Below are positions 38,990-45,962 of a stretch of 64,000 nucleotides of DNA, piece by piece. The stretch is from Tepidanaerobacter syntrophicus (GTDB taxonomy: Bacteria; Bacillota; Thermosediminibacteria; Thermosediminibacterales; Tepidanaerobacteraceae). Below the pieces are notes generated by a model that was not told the DNA's origin, searched no databases, and saw nothing but the letters and a program-made list of their open reading frames with translations. Each line of letters opens with the position of its first letter. Positions within the stretch are counted from its first letter, which is position 1. The position numbers and the translations under genes are program-made. Location of the stretch: contig NZ_DF977000.1 of the NCBI RefSeq assembly GCF_001485475.2, forward strand, positions 124,001-188,000. Reading direction: 5' to 3'.

Positions 38990-39739
38990 TTACCTCCCTT
39001 CATTTATTATTTGTATGCACGAAAAACCTTGAGAGCCTTTGCTTCCAAGCCCAGCACTTAGTGCAAAGGACAGAAGTTCACTATCGCCTCGCAGGCGAAA
39101 TAACCCGCTAGAACCTTTTATAACTGTATTTTTATAAATAACTACATTTTGCTTATGATTGCCAACTGGGAAAATTTCGAATCTTTCAGGTGCCGGCCTA
39201 TTATAAAAGGCCTGCCATTTTTTTCTTAGATTTTCTTTGACTAATTCCTGAAACATTGGTTCCTTTGGCGTAAAATAACATGTATATTTTCCTCCATCTG
39301 GTTTTATAAAAGTACTATAGGCTACTATCGGAGATAGAGTTTGTACTAAGATAGATGTACTTTTGGTATTTGTCGGAATAAACTGTATTTCTTTAACCTG
39401 TAGTTTGTTTTTTCCTAAAACAATTTCACCTTTCTTTAAAATGGAATTCCCAAATGACTGGCAAAACTCATCCATCGGAGATGAAAAATACAGTTTCATA
39501 TCAGAAAAAAAGGTGATTGATTTGTTCTTTTTATCTATTGAGAATTTACCAAATAAATTAGAAAAATTAAACATTTTAAACGTGCGTTCATTATAGGTGA
39601 ATCCCCTATTGTGCAGAAAATCTGCGAGTTCATCATCTATATTATTGTATATCATTCCTTGAATTAAGTGATTATACTGCAACGGTAAAGTAGTTTGATT
39701 GTCATTTTGTCTATTTCTTAACAATAGACATAATTGCAA
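38990..39739 (-). CDS. cas6: Cas6 pre-crRNA endoribonuclease
   Basis: A 249-residue Cas6 with two RAMP folds. LPLQYNHLIQGMIYNNI (candidate general-base His24) and the C-terminal glycine-rich loop GLGSKGSQGFSCIQII are diagnostic. It cuts each repeat to leave the ATTGAAAC handle. As the only cas6 in the window it must serve array 1, array 2 and the type III complex. It is the first gene of the I-B operon; AAGGAGG precedes the ATG, and a guide-matching site of a divergent mini-CRISPR lies just upstream of that. Confidence 0.95.
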   Translation of the reverse strand: MQLCLLLRNRQNDNQTTLPLQYNHLIQGMIYNNIDDELADFLHNRGFTYNERTFKMFNFSNLFGKFSIDKKNKSITFFSDMKLYFSSPMDEFCQSFGNSILKKGEIVLGKNKLQVKEIQFIPTNTKSTSILVQTLSPIVAYSTFIKPDGGKYTCYFTPKEPMFQELVKENLRKKWQAFYNRPAPERFEIFPVGNHKQNVVIYKNTVIKGSSGLFRLRGDSELLSFALSAGLGSKGSQGFSCIQIINEGR

Positions 39740-39757
39740 TTTAAATCCTCCTTATTA

Positions 39758-39778
39758 TTGTGACTTTGCTGTTTTATT
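39758..39778 (+). promoter_or_regulatory. Target site of the mini-CRISPR guide in the cas6 leader
   Basis: Read on the plus strand, TTGTGACTTTG at 39758-39768 is identical to the first 11 bases of the mini-CRISPR spacer (39927-39937). The match continues to 39778 with mismatches only at guide positions 12 and 18. The three bases before it (39755-39757) are TTA, a plausible I-B PAM. The site spans about +7 to +27 of the predicted cas transcript. Confidence 0.85.
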
Positions 39779-39791
39779 TAATCTTACATTA

Positions 39792-39820
39792 AGCATAAAA
39801 CATAATAATCTAATTGTCAA
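39792..39820 (-). promoter_or_regulatory. Sigma-A promoter of the type I-B cas operon
   Basis: On the minus strand, a perfect -35 TTGACA (39815-39820) and a -10 TATGCT (39792-39797) are spaced 17 bases. Predicted start near 39785, giving a cas6 leader of about 45 bases that contains the guide target. Confidence 0.8.
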
Positions 39821-39862
39821 GAAGGTTTTTAAAAAAACTTAAAAAAACTTTTACAAAATAAG

Positions 39863-39891
39863 CTGCAATCTATCACGATTTTTGATATAAT
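39863..39891 (+). promoter_or_regulatory. Extended -10 promoter of the mini-CRISPR
   Basis: TGATATAAT (39883-39891) is a perfect extended -10; a weak -35 (CTGCAA, 39863-39868) has 17-base spacing. The start would be near 39898, the first base or two of the first degenerate repeat. Confidence 0.75.
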
Positions 39892-39896
39892 CAAAC

Positions 39897-39971
39897 AGAC
39901 ATAGATTGCCTATAAGGAATGGAAATTTGTGACTTTGATGTTTGATTAGTTTACCTATGAGGATTTTTATT
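39897..39971 (+). ncRNA. CreR-like mini-CRISPR: two degenerate repeats and one short spacer
   Basis: Compared with the crRNA-sense repeat, 39897-39926 matches at 21 of 30 positions (12 consecutive, CCTATAAGGAAT), and 39942-39971 at 18 of 30 (TAGTTTACCTATGAGGATTT against the repeat core, 16 of 20). The first copy also carries C at repeat position 4, as the array-2 variant does. Its handle reads ATGGAAAT instead of ATTGAAAC. The 15-base spacer (39927-39941) and the bases after it match the cas6 leader at 39758-39778. It is divergent from the cas operon. The arrangement fits the CreR class of crRNA-like RNAs that direct Cascade to repress cas promoters; processing by Cas6 is inferred. Confidence 0.83.
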
Positions 39972-40152
39972 TTAATGTTTAGCAAAATTACCTAAGTACT
40001 TTGAGAAAAATGTAACTTATTTATATATTCAACGCTTATCGCAGTTTTCCTCCTTTCCCGGAAAAATTTTATCTGATTTATTTGTAAACTTTGTAATAGG
40101 ATTTTTTGCTGTACTTAGAATGAAAGTAAGATATAGGATGATAACAGGATAC

Positions 40153-40179
40153 AAAAAAACGGAGCATTTATTTGCTCCG
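40153..40179 (-). terminator. Terminator of the zinc operon / lipoprotein
   Basis: CGGAGCA (40160-40166) pairs with TGCTCCG (40173-40179); seven T residues follow on the minus strand. Confidence 0.85.
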
Positions 40180-40208
40180 CTTTATGTTTTGTGTCGAATT
40201 TTGATGGT

Positions 40209-40949
40209 TTAATCTAAAAATTTAAAAGTGCTTATAATTTTATCGAATAATTCCTGTTTTTGTAAATCAATATCAAGTGTATAAAAACTAATTATGAAGA
40301 CTCGCTTTCCATCAGTAAGATAATAAGTATGAGGATACCATACGTCGATGTCTCCTCCGTAAGGATATGATTTCGTAATTATTTTTACGCCTGTAAGTTC
40401 TCCCACTTTTATATCTTCTTTAGATATAAGTTCATAATCATCGCTTGGCTTCCAGGTGTCAAGGAGAGTCTGGCCTTCCTTCATCATCACAGGCGGCAAA
40501 AGTTCTCCTATTTTTTCGCCATTTTCATCGGTAAAAATACTATATTCTACTTTCCACTGGGAGGGAAATTCTAGGGAGTAGGAAATTATAGGGGAATTTT
40601 CGCGAAAAGAATATGAGACCCAGTCTTCTGTAACATAAGCATAGTCTTTGACGATAATTTTTTTCCAGCCTTCTATTTGCTCTGCCTCTTCTATATTAAA
40701 TGCCGGTTCCTCTTCTGTATTTACATCATCGCCGTTTTTTGAGTCATCCTGGGTGTCTTCATCATCTGTATTTTGGACAGGCAAGACCACAGAATCTTCT
40801 TGGGACGATGTCTCTTTTGTGCCGGAAGGGTTGTTCTGCGTATTAGAAGTTCCCGGACTTGCACTATCCCCTTTACTACATCCTGTAAGTATCATTAATG
40901 CAACCAGCATAAAAATAGAAAGTTTTCCTACTAACTTTAGCCGGTTCAA
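40209..40949 (-). CDS. Lipoprotein following zur, PsbP-like C-terminal region
   Basis: A 246-residue lipoprotein. The signal peptide ends in the lipobox LTGC (Cys about residue 24). Residues 25-85 are a Ser/Thr/Asp/Glu-rich linker; the rest is a compact beta domain of the PsbP/MOG1-like kind (YSLEFPSQWKVEYS, then GELTGVKIITKSYPYGG, and DGKRVFIISFYT) seen in Clostridium lipoproteins. Translation starts at TTG 40949, 16 bases after the zur stop, so it may be the fifth gene of the zinc operon. A direct role in zinc binding is not evident: no His cluster is present. Confidence 0.75.
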   Translation of the reverse strand: MNRLKLVGKLSIFMLVALMILTGCSKGDSASPGTSNTQNNPSGTKETSSQEDSVVLPVQNTDDEDTQDDSKNGDDVNTEEEPAFNIEEAEQIEGWKKIIVKDYAYVTEDWVSYSFRENSPIISYSLEFPSQWKVEYSIFTDENGEKIGELLPPVMMKEGQTLLDTWKPSDDYELISKEDIKVGELTGVKIITKSYPYGGDIDVWYPHTYYLTDGKRVFIISFYTLDIDLQKQELFDKIISTFKFLD

Positions 40950-40965
40950 CTATATTAAAACCCCC

Positions 40966-41388
40966 TCATTTTTTTAATTTTTTGCTGCACTTTTCACAAT
41001 AGCCATAGATTTCAAATCGATGTTCCGTGGGCGTAAATCCTTTTTTGTCAAGCTCTTTTTCTATATCTTCCATCGGGCAGTAATCAATAGGTATTGACGC
41101 ACCGCACTTTTTGCAAATAATATGGTGATGGTGGCCTTTCTCTCGTCTAAGTTCATAAAGAATTTTATCGTCTTCAGAAGTAATTCGACACAAAACACCT
41201 TTTTTGAGCAGCACATCAATATTTCGATATACTGTCGAAAGATTAACATTCGGCATTACATCTATGACTGCTGCAAATATCTCCTGAGCGCTTAAAACTG
41301 AACTGGAATTCTGAAGCACTTGTATTATAGCCTTACGCTGCGGTGTTACTTTTAATTTTTGCTTTTTCAGTATCTCTTCAGTATCCAT
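40966..41388 (-). CDS. zur: Fur-family regulator, probably Zur
   Basis: A 140-residue Fur-family repressor: winged helix (KVTPQRKAIIQVLQ; NLSTVYRNIDVLLKKG), the sensor stretch GHHHHIICKKC and a structural zinc site of Cys92, Cys95, Cys131 and Cys134. Among Fur paralogues the assignment to zinc rests on context: its ATG overlaps the stop of znuB by one base, and the operon encodes zinc uptake. It would repress the operon through the box at 43965-43979 when zinc is ample. Confidence 0.87.
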   Translation of the reverse strand: MDTEEILKKQKLKVTPQRKAIIQVLQNSSSVLSAQEIFAAVIDVMPNVNLSTVYRNIDVLLKKGVLCRITSEDDKILYELRREKGHHHHIICKKCGASIPIDYCPMEDIEKELDKKGFTPTEHRFEIYGYCEKCSKKLKK

Positions 41389-42197
41389 TAGTTTAAGGCT
41401 CCTTTTAATTTTTTAACCAAAAGAACAATCATCAAAATAGCCGCAGCAATTAAAACGATGGTTCCGCCCGGAGCCAAATCAAATAAAAAAGAAATATAAA
41501 GGCCGCTTATCACAGAAAAAACTGCAACTACTGCAGATATAAAAAACGTCGATTTGAAACTTCCGGCAAGCTGCACGCTGACAGCAGCAGGTATAACAAT
41601 AAGAGCGGATATCAGTAAAGCTCCCACTATTCTGATCGAGAGCGTCACGACCACCGCTGTCATAAGCATAAAACAAATATTTACAGCTTTTACCGGAATT
41701 CCGGCAAGTTTTGCCGTCTCCTCATCAAAAGTTACAGCAAAAAGCTCTTTATATAATAATACCATAGAAAACATTAAGAAGGAACCTAATATTGAAATAA
41801 TTATCAGATCCTGCGAAGAAACGGCTACCAGACTACCGAATAAATAAGACATAAGATCTGTATTAAATGATTTTCCAAGGCTTATAAGCACCGCCGCAAG
41901 CCCCATCCCTCCGGAAAGCACCACTGCCAGAGCTACCTCAGCATATTTATTAAACGATGACCTTATTGCCTCAATTAAAAAAGCCGCAATGCATGAAAAC
42001 GCCAGGGCTCCATAAGATGTATTAATGCCTATAAGCATAGCCCCTGCAACTCCGGCTAAAGCCGCATGGGACAGGCTGTCGCCTATCATGGACATTCGTC
42101 TTAATACTATAAAAACGCCCATAATCGACGCTAAAAGCGCTATTATGATTCCTGCCGCAAAAGCTCTCTGCATAAAATCGAAACTTAACATATCCAT
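41388..42197 (-). CDS. znuB: Zinc ABC transporter permease
   Basis: A 269-residue ABC-3 family permease with about eight transmembrane segments. FIVLRRMSMIGDSLSHAALAGVA is the family signature after the first helix, and SQDLIIISILGS and RIVGALLISALIVIPAAVS are typical later segments. It forms the membrane channel for Zn2+ with ZnuC. Gene order znuA-znuC-znuB-zur with overlaps or 0-base gaps supports one operon. Manganese is an alternative substrate for this family. Confidence 0.93.
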   Translation of the reverse strand: MDMLSFDFMQRAFAAGIIIALLASIMGVFIVLRRMSMIGDSLSHAALAGVAGAMLIGINTSYGALAFSCIAAFLIEAIRSSFNKYAEVALAVVLSGGMGLAAVLISLGKSFNTDLMSYLFGSLVAVSSQDLIIISILGSFLMFSMVLLYKELFAVTFDEETAKLAGIPVKAVNICFMLMTAVVVTLSIRIVGALLISALIVIPAAVSVQLAGSFKSTFFISAVVAVFSVISGLYISFLFDLAPGGTIVLIAAAILMIVLLVKKLKGALN

Positions 42198-43022
42198 TTA
42201 AATACCTCTCCTTGCACTTTTGCCAAGCAATCTATAGGCCAAAATTTTTGAAAGACTGTCATTATTTTCATATACTGATATTTCGCCATCCTCCATGTAG
42301 CCTACTTTATCCGCAATCCTCAGCGCTGCGTCAACTTCGTGGGTTACCATTACTACAGTTCCGCCTTCTTTATGAAATTTGTCTAGGAGCTCATAAAACT
42401 CCCGCTGTGATGCTGCATCAATACCGGTAGTAGGCTCATCTAAGAAAAGCGCTTCAGGTTTTTTCACAAGCGCTCTTGCAAGAAATACCTTTTGTCTTTG
42501 TCCTCCCGAAAGATGTCCTAAAAGTTTAGTTGCAAGATGGCTTATCCCCACTTCTTTTAAAGCATCTTCGGCTGCTTCTTTTATCTTGCTTTTGTTAAAT
42601 ATTTTTCCAAATCCCGGATAATAGCCGGAAGATACGATTTCCATCACCGTTGCCGGAAAAGAAATATTGGTATTTGATGCATGCTGGGATATATAACCTA
42701 TCTTATTCCACTCTTTAAAATTTTTGATTTTTCGGCCGAATATCTTAGCTTCACCGGCCTTAGGCACAAGCAGGCCCAGCATGATTTTGAGCAGCGTTGA
42801 CTTTGCCGAGCCATTGGGGCCGAGAATTGCAAGAAATTCACCTTTTTCAACTAATAAATTTATATTACGCAAAACCGGTGTGCCATTATAGGAAAAGGAA
42901 ACACCTTCAAGCCTTATTACATCGGCAGATTTATCTATCTCTAACTTTCTTTCCATTTCGTCACCGGCTTTTGCTTTTAATTCGCCGCAAGAATCGATGC
43001 ATGAAGCATTACTGCCCTTCAT
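42198..43022 (-). CDS. znuC: Zinc ABC transporter ATP-binding protein
   Basis: A 274-residue ABC ATPase. Walker A reads GPNGSAKST: the glycine usually just before Lys is Ala. The Q-loop (YISQHAS), signature LSGGQRQK, Walker B ALFLDEPTTG and switch His (VTHEVD) are intact, so activity is likely. The reading from ATG 43022 overlaps znuA by 14 bases and adds about 22 residues with two Cys before the conserved part; an internal ATG at 42956 is an alternative start. It powers zinc import with ZnuB. Confidence 0.92.
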   Translation of the reverse strand: MKGSNASCIDSCGELKAKAGDEMERKLEIDKSADVIRLEGVSFSYNGTPVLRNINLLVEKGEFLAILGPNGSAKSTLLKIMLGLLVPKAGEAKIFGRKIKNFKEWNKIGYISQHASNTNISFPATVMEIVSSGYYPGFGKIFNKSKIKEAAEDALKEVGISHLATKLLGHLSGGQRQKVFLARALVKKPEALFLDEPTTGIDAASQREFYELLDKFHKEGGTVVMVTHEVDAALRIADKVGYMEDGEISVYENNDSLSKILAYRLLGKSARRGI

Positions 43023-43920
43023 ATTCTAACGCCTGCCTTAAAATATCTAAATTTTTTTCCATAATGGAAAAATAATCTTCTCCTGCCTTTATTTCATCAG
43101 GCCACAGTGTTTCTAAGGGATTTATAGTTAAAATCTGTGCCCCTATTTCATTTGCTACTGTTTCAGGTAGTTTTGAGGATGAACCTTTTTCTACTAAAAT
43201 ATACTTTATATTCTTCGATTTACATATATCCGCGATCTCGGCTATCTTTTTAGGCGATGGTTCATCTTGAGGCGAAAGGCCTGCTATAGATATTTGATTA
43301 AAGCCGTATCTTTTCGCCATATAATCTAAAAACCCATGAGAAGTAACAACATCCTTTTTTGAGCTTTTTGATGTTACTTCAAGCAGTTCTTTATCAAGTT
43401 CATCAAATTTTTTTAAAAGGGCTTCAAGATTTTCTTTGTATATTTCTTCATGTTCGGGGTCTTCTGCGGCAATTACTTCAAAAATCTTTTGTGCCATTTC
43501 CTTTGCTAAAACAGGGTCAAGCCATATATGGGGATCATTGTTTTCTATAAGATCTGTGCCGACTTCCAGCACCTTTACGCCATTCTTACTTAAATCTTCT
43601 GCAATCTTTGAAGCCCAAGGCTCCATGCTTTCGCCTAAATATATGAAAATATCGCCGTCGTAAATCTTTGCCATCTGTTTTGGAGAAAGTTCATAGTCAT
43701 GAGGTTCAACCCCTGTAGGAATGAGATTTTCCACATTGGCGTTATCGCCTACAATTTTCTCGGTAAAATCGTAAATAGGATAAAATGTAGTGTAAATTTT
43801 AAGGTTTGCTTGATCTTCCGGTTCTACTTCTTCTACATCTTCGTTTTTGGCGCATCCTGCTGCAAAAGCCGCAAGACATACAGCTAAAAATAATACTAAA
43901 ATAGTTTTTGTTTTCTTCAA
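43009..43920 (-). CDS. znuA: Zinc-binding lipoprotein of the ABC transporter
   Basis: A 303-residue cluster 9 solute-binding protein anchored as a lipoprotein (FAAGC lipobox, Cys about residue 23). Metal ligands follow the family: His in TGVEPHDYELSPKQ, His in NDPHIWLDP, His in VVTSHGFLDYMAKRYG, and an acidic residue in LETLWPDEIK. The His-rich loop of many ZnuA proteins is replaced by a short acidic stretch (NEDVEEVEPEDQ) near the N-terminus. It captures Zn2+ (or Mn2+) outside the membrane. First gene of the operon. Confidence 0.93.
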   Translation of the reverse strand: MKKTKTILVLFLAVCLAAFAAGCAKNEDVEEVEPEDQANLKIYTTFYPIYDFTEKIVGDNANVENLIPTGVEPHDYELSPKQMAKIYDGDIFIYLGESMEPWASKIAEDLSKNGVKVLEVGTDLIENNDPHIWLDPVLAKEMAQKIFEVIAAEDPEHEEIYKENLEALLKKFDELDKELLEVTSKSSKKDVVTSHGFLDYMAKRYGFNQISIAGLSPQDEPSPKKIAEIADICKSKNIKYILVEKGSSSKLPETVANEIGAQILTINPLETLWPDEIKAGEDYFSIMEKNLDILRQALEYEGQ

Positions 43921-43964
43921 CAGGCTTTCCTCCCTGGAGTTTGGTTTTAATAACCTTTTCTAAT

Positions 43965-44020
43965 TGCAAAGGATTTGCATTTGTAACTTACATTATAAGG
44001 TAGAAGGTAAAGAGTGTCAA
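43965..44020 (-). promoter_or_regulatory. znu operon promoter with candidate Zur box
   Basis: On the minus strand a fully consensus promoter is present: TTGACA (44015-44020), 17 bases, TATAAT (43992-43997). Just downstream of the predicted start, TGCAAA-GGA-TTTGCA (plus strand 43965-43979) is a perfect 6-3-6 palindrome, also readable as a 7-1-7 Fur-family box. Binding there would block a very strong promoter, as expected for Zur. Confidence 0.78.
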
Positions 44021-44067
44021 TAGATACATAATCCGTATCGACCGAATAACTATTTCACCAGAATTGC

Positions 44068-44097
44068 AAAAAAATACCCCCGTTTCCGAGGGTATTT
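44068..44097 (-). terminator. Terminator of the alcohol dehydrogenase gene
   Basis: AAATACCC... (from 44072) pairs with ...GGGTATTT (to 44097), with TATTTTTTTG following on the minus strand. Confidence 0.8.
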
Positions 44098-44115
44098 CTA
44101 AGTGCTAGATTGTCA

Positions 44116-45330
44116 CTAGGCATGCATGGGGGTTAATGATTTAGTAAAGATATCGGTTATAACTTTATCGGTAGCAGGAACAGGAGACATAGCGCAAAGG
44201 CCGTCTAATGATGGTGTTGTTTTTACAAGTTCTACTAATTTAGGTATATCCTCTTCAGTAAATCCAAGATCCGATAGTTTCTCGGTGCAGCCTACCGAGA
44301 ACAGCCATTCTTCGAACCTGCAAGCAGCATACTCTGCCTCAGCCGGGAGTCCTTGTAAATCAGGAACTATTGGGTATAATATATCAGCCAGCACTTCACT
44401 TTCTACAGGATAAATTGTCTCAATTACTGCCGGCAAGATAGCGCCCAGACCTAATCCATGGGAAAGATCGCCTTTTACAGCACTAAGCGGATGCTCTAAC
44501 GCATGTGTCAAATGCAGCAATCCGTTATCAAACGAAATTCCTGCAAGAAGTGATGCGTATAGTAAATAATAGCGAGCTGTTAAATTTTCCGGATCTTTTA
44601 ATACAATAGGTAAGTATCTTGCCACAAGCCTTATGGTCTCTTTGGCTGTTAAAATACTATAAGGCGAGGCTGCTTTCGTAGTAGCTGCTTCTATAACATG
44701 GTTTACGGCATCTACTGTAACTGCTATGGTCTGAGTTCTTGAAAGATTCTTCATTAAAGCAGGATCATCTATAGCAAACCTTGGATACAGACATTCATAA
44801 GCGATAGCCGGTTTATAGTTTTTCTCGGGAATAGTTGCAACGGCAAATCTATCGACTTCTGTCCCTGTGCCATGGGTCAAGTTTATTACAACAAGCGGAA
44901 CAGATTCTTCCGGAACAAATTCCAGAGTGTAGAGCTGTCTTGCATCTTTATCGGTATATTTTAATAGAACTGATACGCTTTTTGCTGTATCGGCAGGACT
45001 ACCACCGCCGATACTGATTATGGCTTCAGCTCCCATTTCTCTGCCTAGCTTTGTCGCCTCATCAATCATATCTACTGTTGGATTAGGGCCTACTTTGTCA
45101 TATAATTTGTATTCAAAACCTCTCTCATCTAATGCCGGTTTTACTATATCCCATGCTCCGCTAACTTTATAAGAACCTTTTCCGGTGACAAACAAAATCT
45201 TAGTTATTTTATGTTCTTTAAAGTTATCTAAGATATCAGCAATCTTGTGGATTGCTCCAACTCCAAAATATGTTGTGTTCTTACATCTTAGCTCAAAAAC
45301 TTTATTAGGATTTACGGTAAGCTCCCACAT
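44116..45330 (-). CDS. Iron-containing alcohol dehydrogenase
   Basis: A 404-residue group III (iron-type) dehydrogenase. The NAD(P) region has ISIGGGSPADTAKS; the metal ligands are Asp in TVDAVNHVIEA together with His residues in that block and in HLTHALEHPLSAVKGDLSHG. It reduces or oxidises a short-chain alcohol/aldehyde in the cytoplasm; the substrate cannot be told. It stands alone with its own promoter (45372-45400), an AAGGAGGTATT binding site and a terminator. Similarity to the second such gene at 49977 is only at family level. Confidence 0.92.
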   Translation of the reverse strand: MWELTVNPNKVFELRCKNTTYFGVGAIHKIADILDNFKEHKITKILFVTGKGSYKVSGAWDIVKPALDERGFEYKLYDKVGPNPTVDMIDEATKLGREMGAEAIISIGGGSPADTAKSVSVLLKYTDKDARQLYTLEFVPEESVPLVVINLTHGTGTEVDRFAVATIPEKNYKPAIAYECLYPRFAIDDPALMKNLSRTQTIAVTVDAVNHVIEAATTKAASPYSILTAKETIRLVARYLPIVLKDPENLTARYYLLYASLLAGISFDNGLLHLTHALEHPLSAVKGDLSHGLGLGAILPAVIETIYPVESEVLADILYPIVPDLQGLPAEAEYAACRFEEWLFSVGCTEKLSDLGFTEEDIPKLVELVKTTPSLDGLCAMSPVPATDKVITDIFTKSLTPMHA

Positions 45331-45371
45331 AATAATACCTCCTTGTGATTGTTTTCACATTCTCTGTATTT

Positions 45372-45400
45372 ATTATATAACTTGTATGTCAATTATACAA
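45372..45400 (-). promoter_or_regulatory. Promoter of the alcohol dehydrogenase gene
   Basis: TTGTAT (45395-45400) and perfect TATAAT (45372-45377) on the minus strand, 17 bases apart, about 40 bases from the start codon. Confidence 0.65.
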
Positions 45401-45601
45401 AATGCAACCACCTTTAAATATATCCATTCTGCTACAGTTTGTTTAATTTTTAACGATATATCTGCGATTTTCTCGATTTTGTGAAGATTTTCTCAATCAG
45501 AAGACAGTCTATGAACATAACTTAATATACACGCTTCTTGCTTACAATTATTTATAAAGGTTTTTGCATTTAGCTGACGATATTCGCAACTCGCAAACAT
45601 A

Positions 45602-45655
45602 TTGACAAATATCTATATATGTATTACCTTATTAGATAGATATCAATCAATATGA
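45602..45655 (+). promoter_or_regulatory. arsR promoter and possible operator
   Basis: A perfect -35 TTGACA (45602-45607) is followed by AT-rich sequence with several possible -10 elements (e.g. TATTAC at 45622-45627, short spacing). GATATCAATCAATAT (45639-45653) resembles the imperfect palindromes bound by ArsR/SmtB repressors and lies directly before the ribosome binding site. Confidence 0.45.
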
Positions 45656-45665
45656 GGTGTAATTC

Positions 45666-45962
45666 ATGGAAGAAAAAGATGCTGCTTTAATATGTAAAGC
45701 CCTTGGGGACTTTAACCGCCTGCAGATAGTAGAGATGCTCTCAGATGGCGAAAAATGTGCATGCAAACTACTGGAAAAGTTTGATATTACGCAGCCTACG
45801 CTATCCCACCATATGAAGGTGCTTTGCGACTCAGGCCTTGTAAATGCCCGTCGCGAAGGAAAGTGGTGCTATTATTCTCTAAACTGTGATACATTCTACG
45901 ATTTTCAAAGCTATATTGCATCTCTGTCTTGTTGCAAAAGCAGTAAGGAGTGCAGATGCTGA
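45666..45962 (+). CDS. arsR: ArsR-family metal(loid)-responsive repressor
   Basis: A 98-residue winged-helix regulator. CKALGDFNRLQIVEML, then EKCACKLLEKFDITQPTLSHHMKVL, are ArsR hallmarks; the CxC in the recognition-helix region (EKCACKL) is the classic As(III)/Sb(III) site. A C-terminal Cys cluster (SLSCCKSSKECRC) is extra and may add metal ligands. It precedes and overlaps the permease gene, so it likely represses its own operon until a metalloid releases it. Confidence 0.9.
   Translation: MEEKDAALICKALGDFNRLQIVEMLSDGEKCACKLLEKFDITQPTLSHHMKVLCDSGLVNARREGKWCYYSLNCDTFYDFQSYIASLSCCKSSKECRC

Larger units (their letters stand above)
39740..40208. other. Cas promoter region with mini-CRISPR
   Basis: From left to right: the cas6 ribosome binding site (39746-39751), the guide target (39758-39778), the leftward cas promoter (39792-39820), the rightward mini-CRISPR promoter (39863-39891), two degenerate repeats (39897-39971), about 180 bases without recognisable features, and a lipoprotein terminator (40153-40179). 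Confidence 0.75.
45331..45665. other. Divergent intergenic region, adh / arsR
   Basis: This 335-base gap holds the leftward adh promoter at 45372-45400 and, near 45602-45655, the rightward arsR promoter/operator. Between them I see only AT-rich sequence. Confidence 0.5.

Noticed and set aside
39897-39971. CreTA-type toxin/antidote instead of a CreR-type regulator
   Set aside because: The guide matches the cas6 leader, not the promoter of a small toxin-like RNA, and I see no short ORF with rare codons beside the mini-CRISPR.
45500-45520. AGACAGTCTATGAAC resembles the end of the array 2 repeat and the decayed unit near 25660
   Set aside because: Only about a dozen bases match, the rest of the repeat is absent and no second copy lies one unit away; probably chance.
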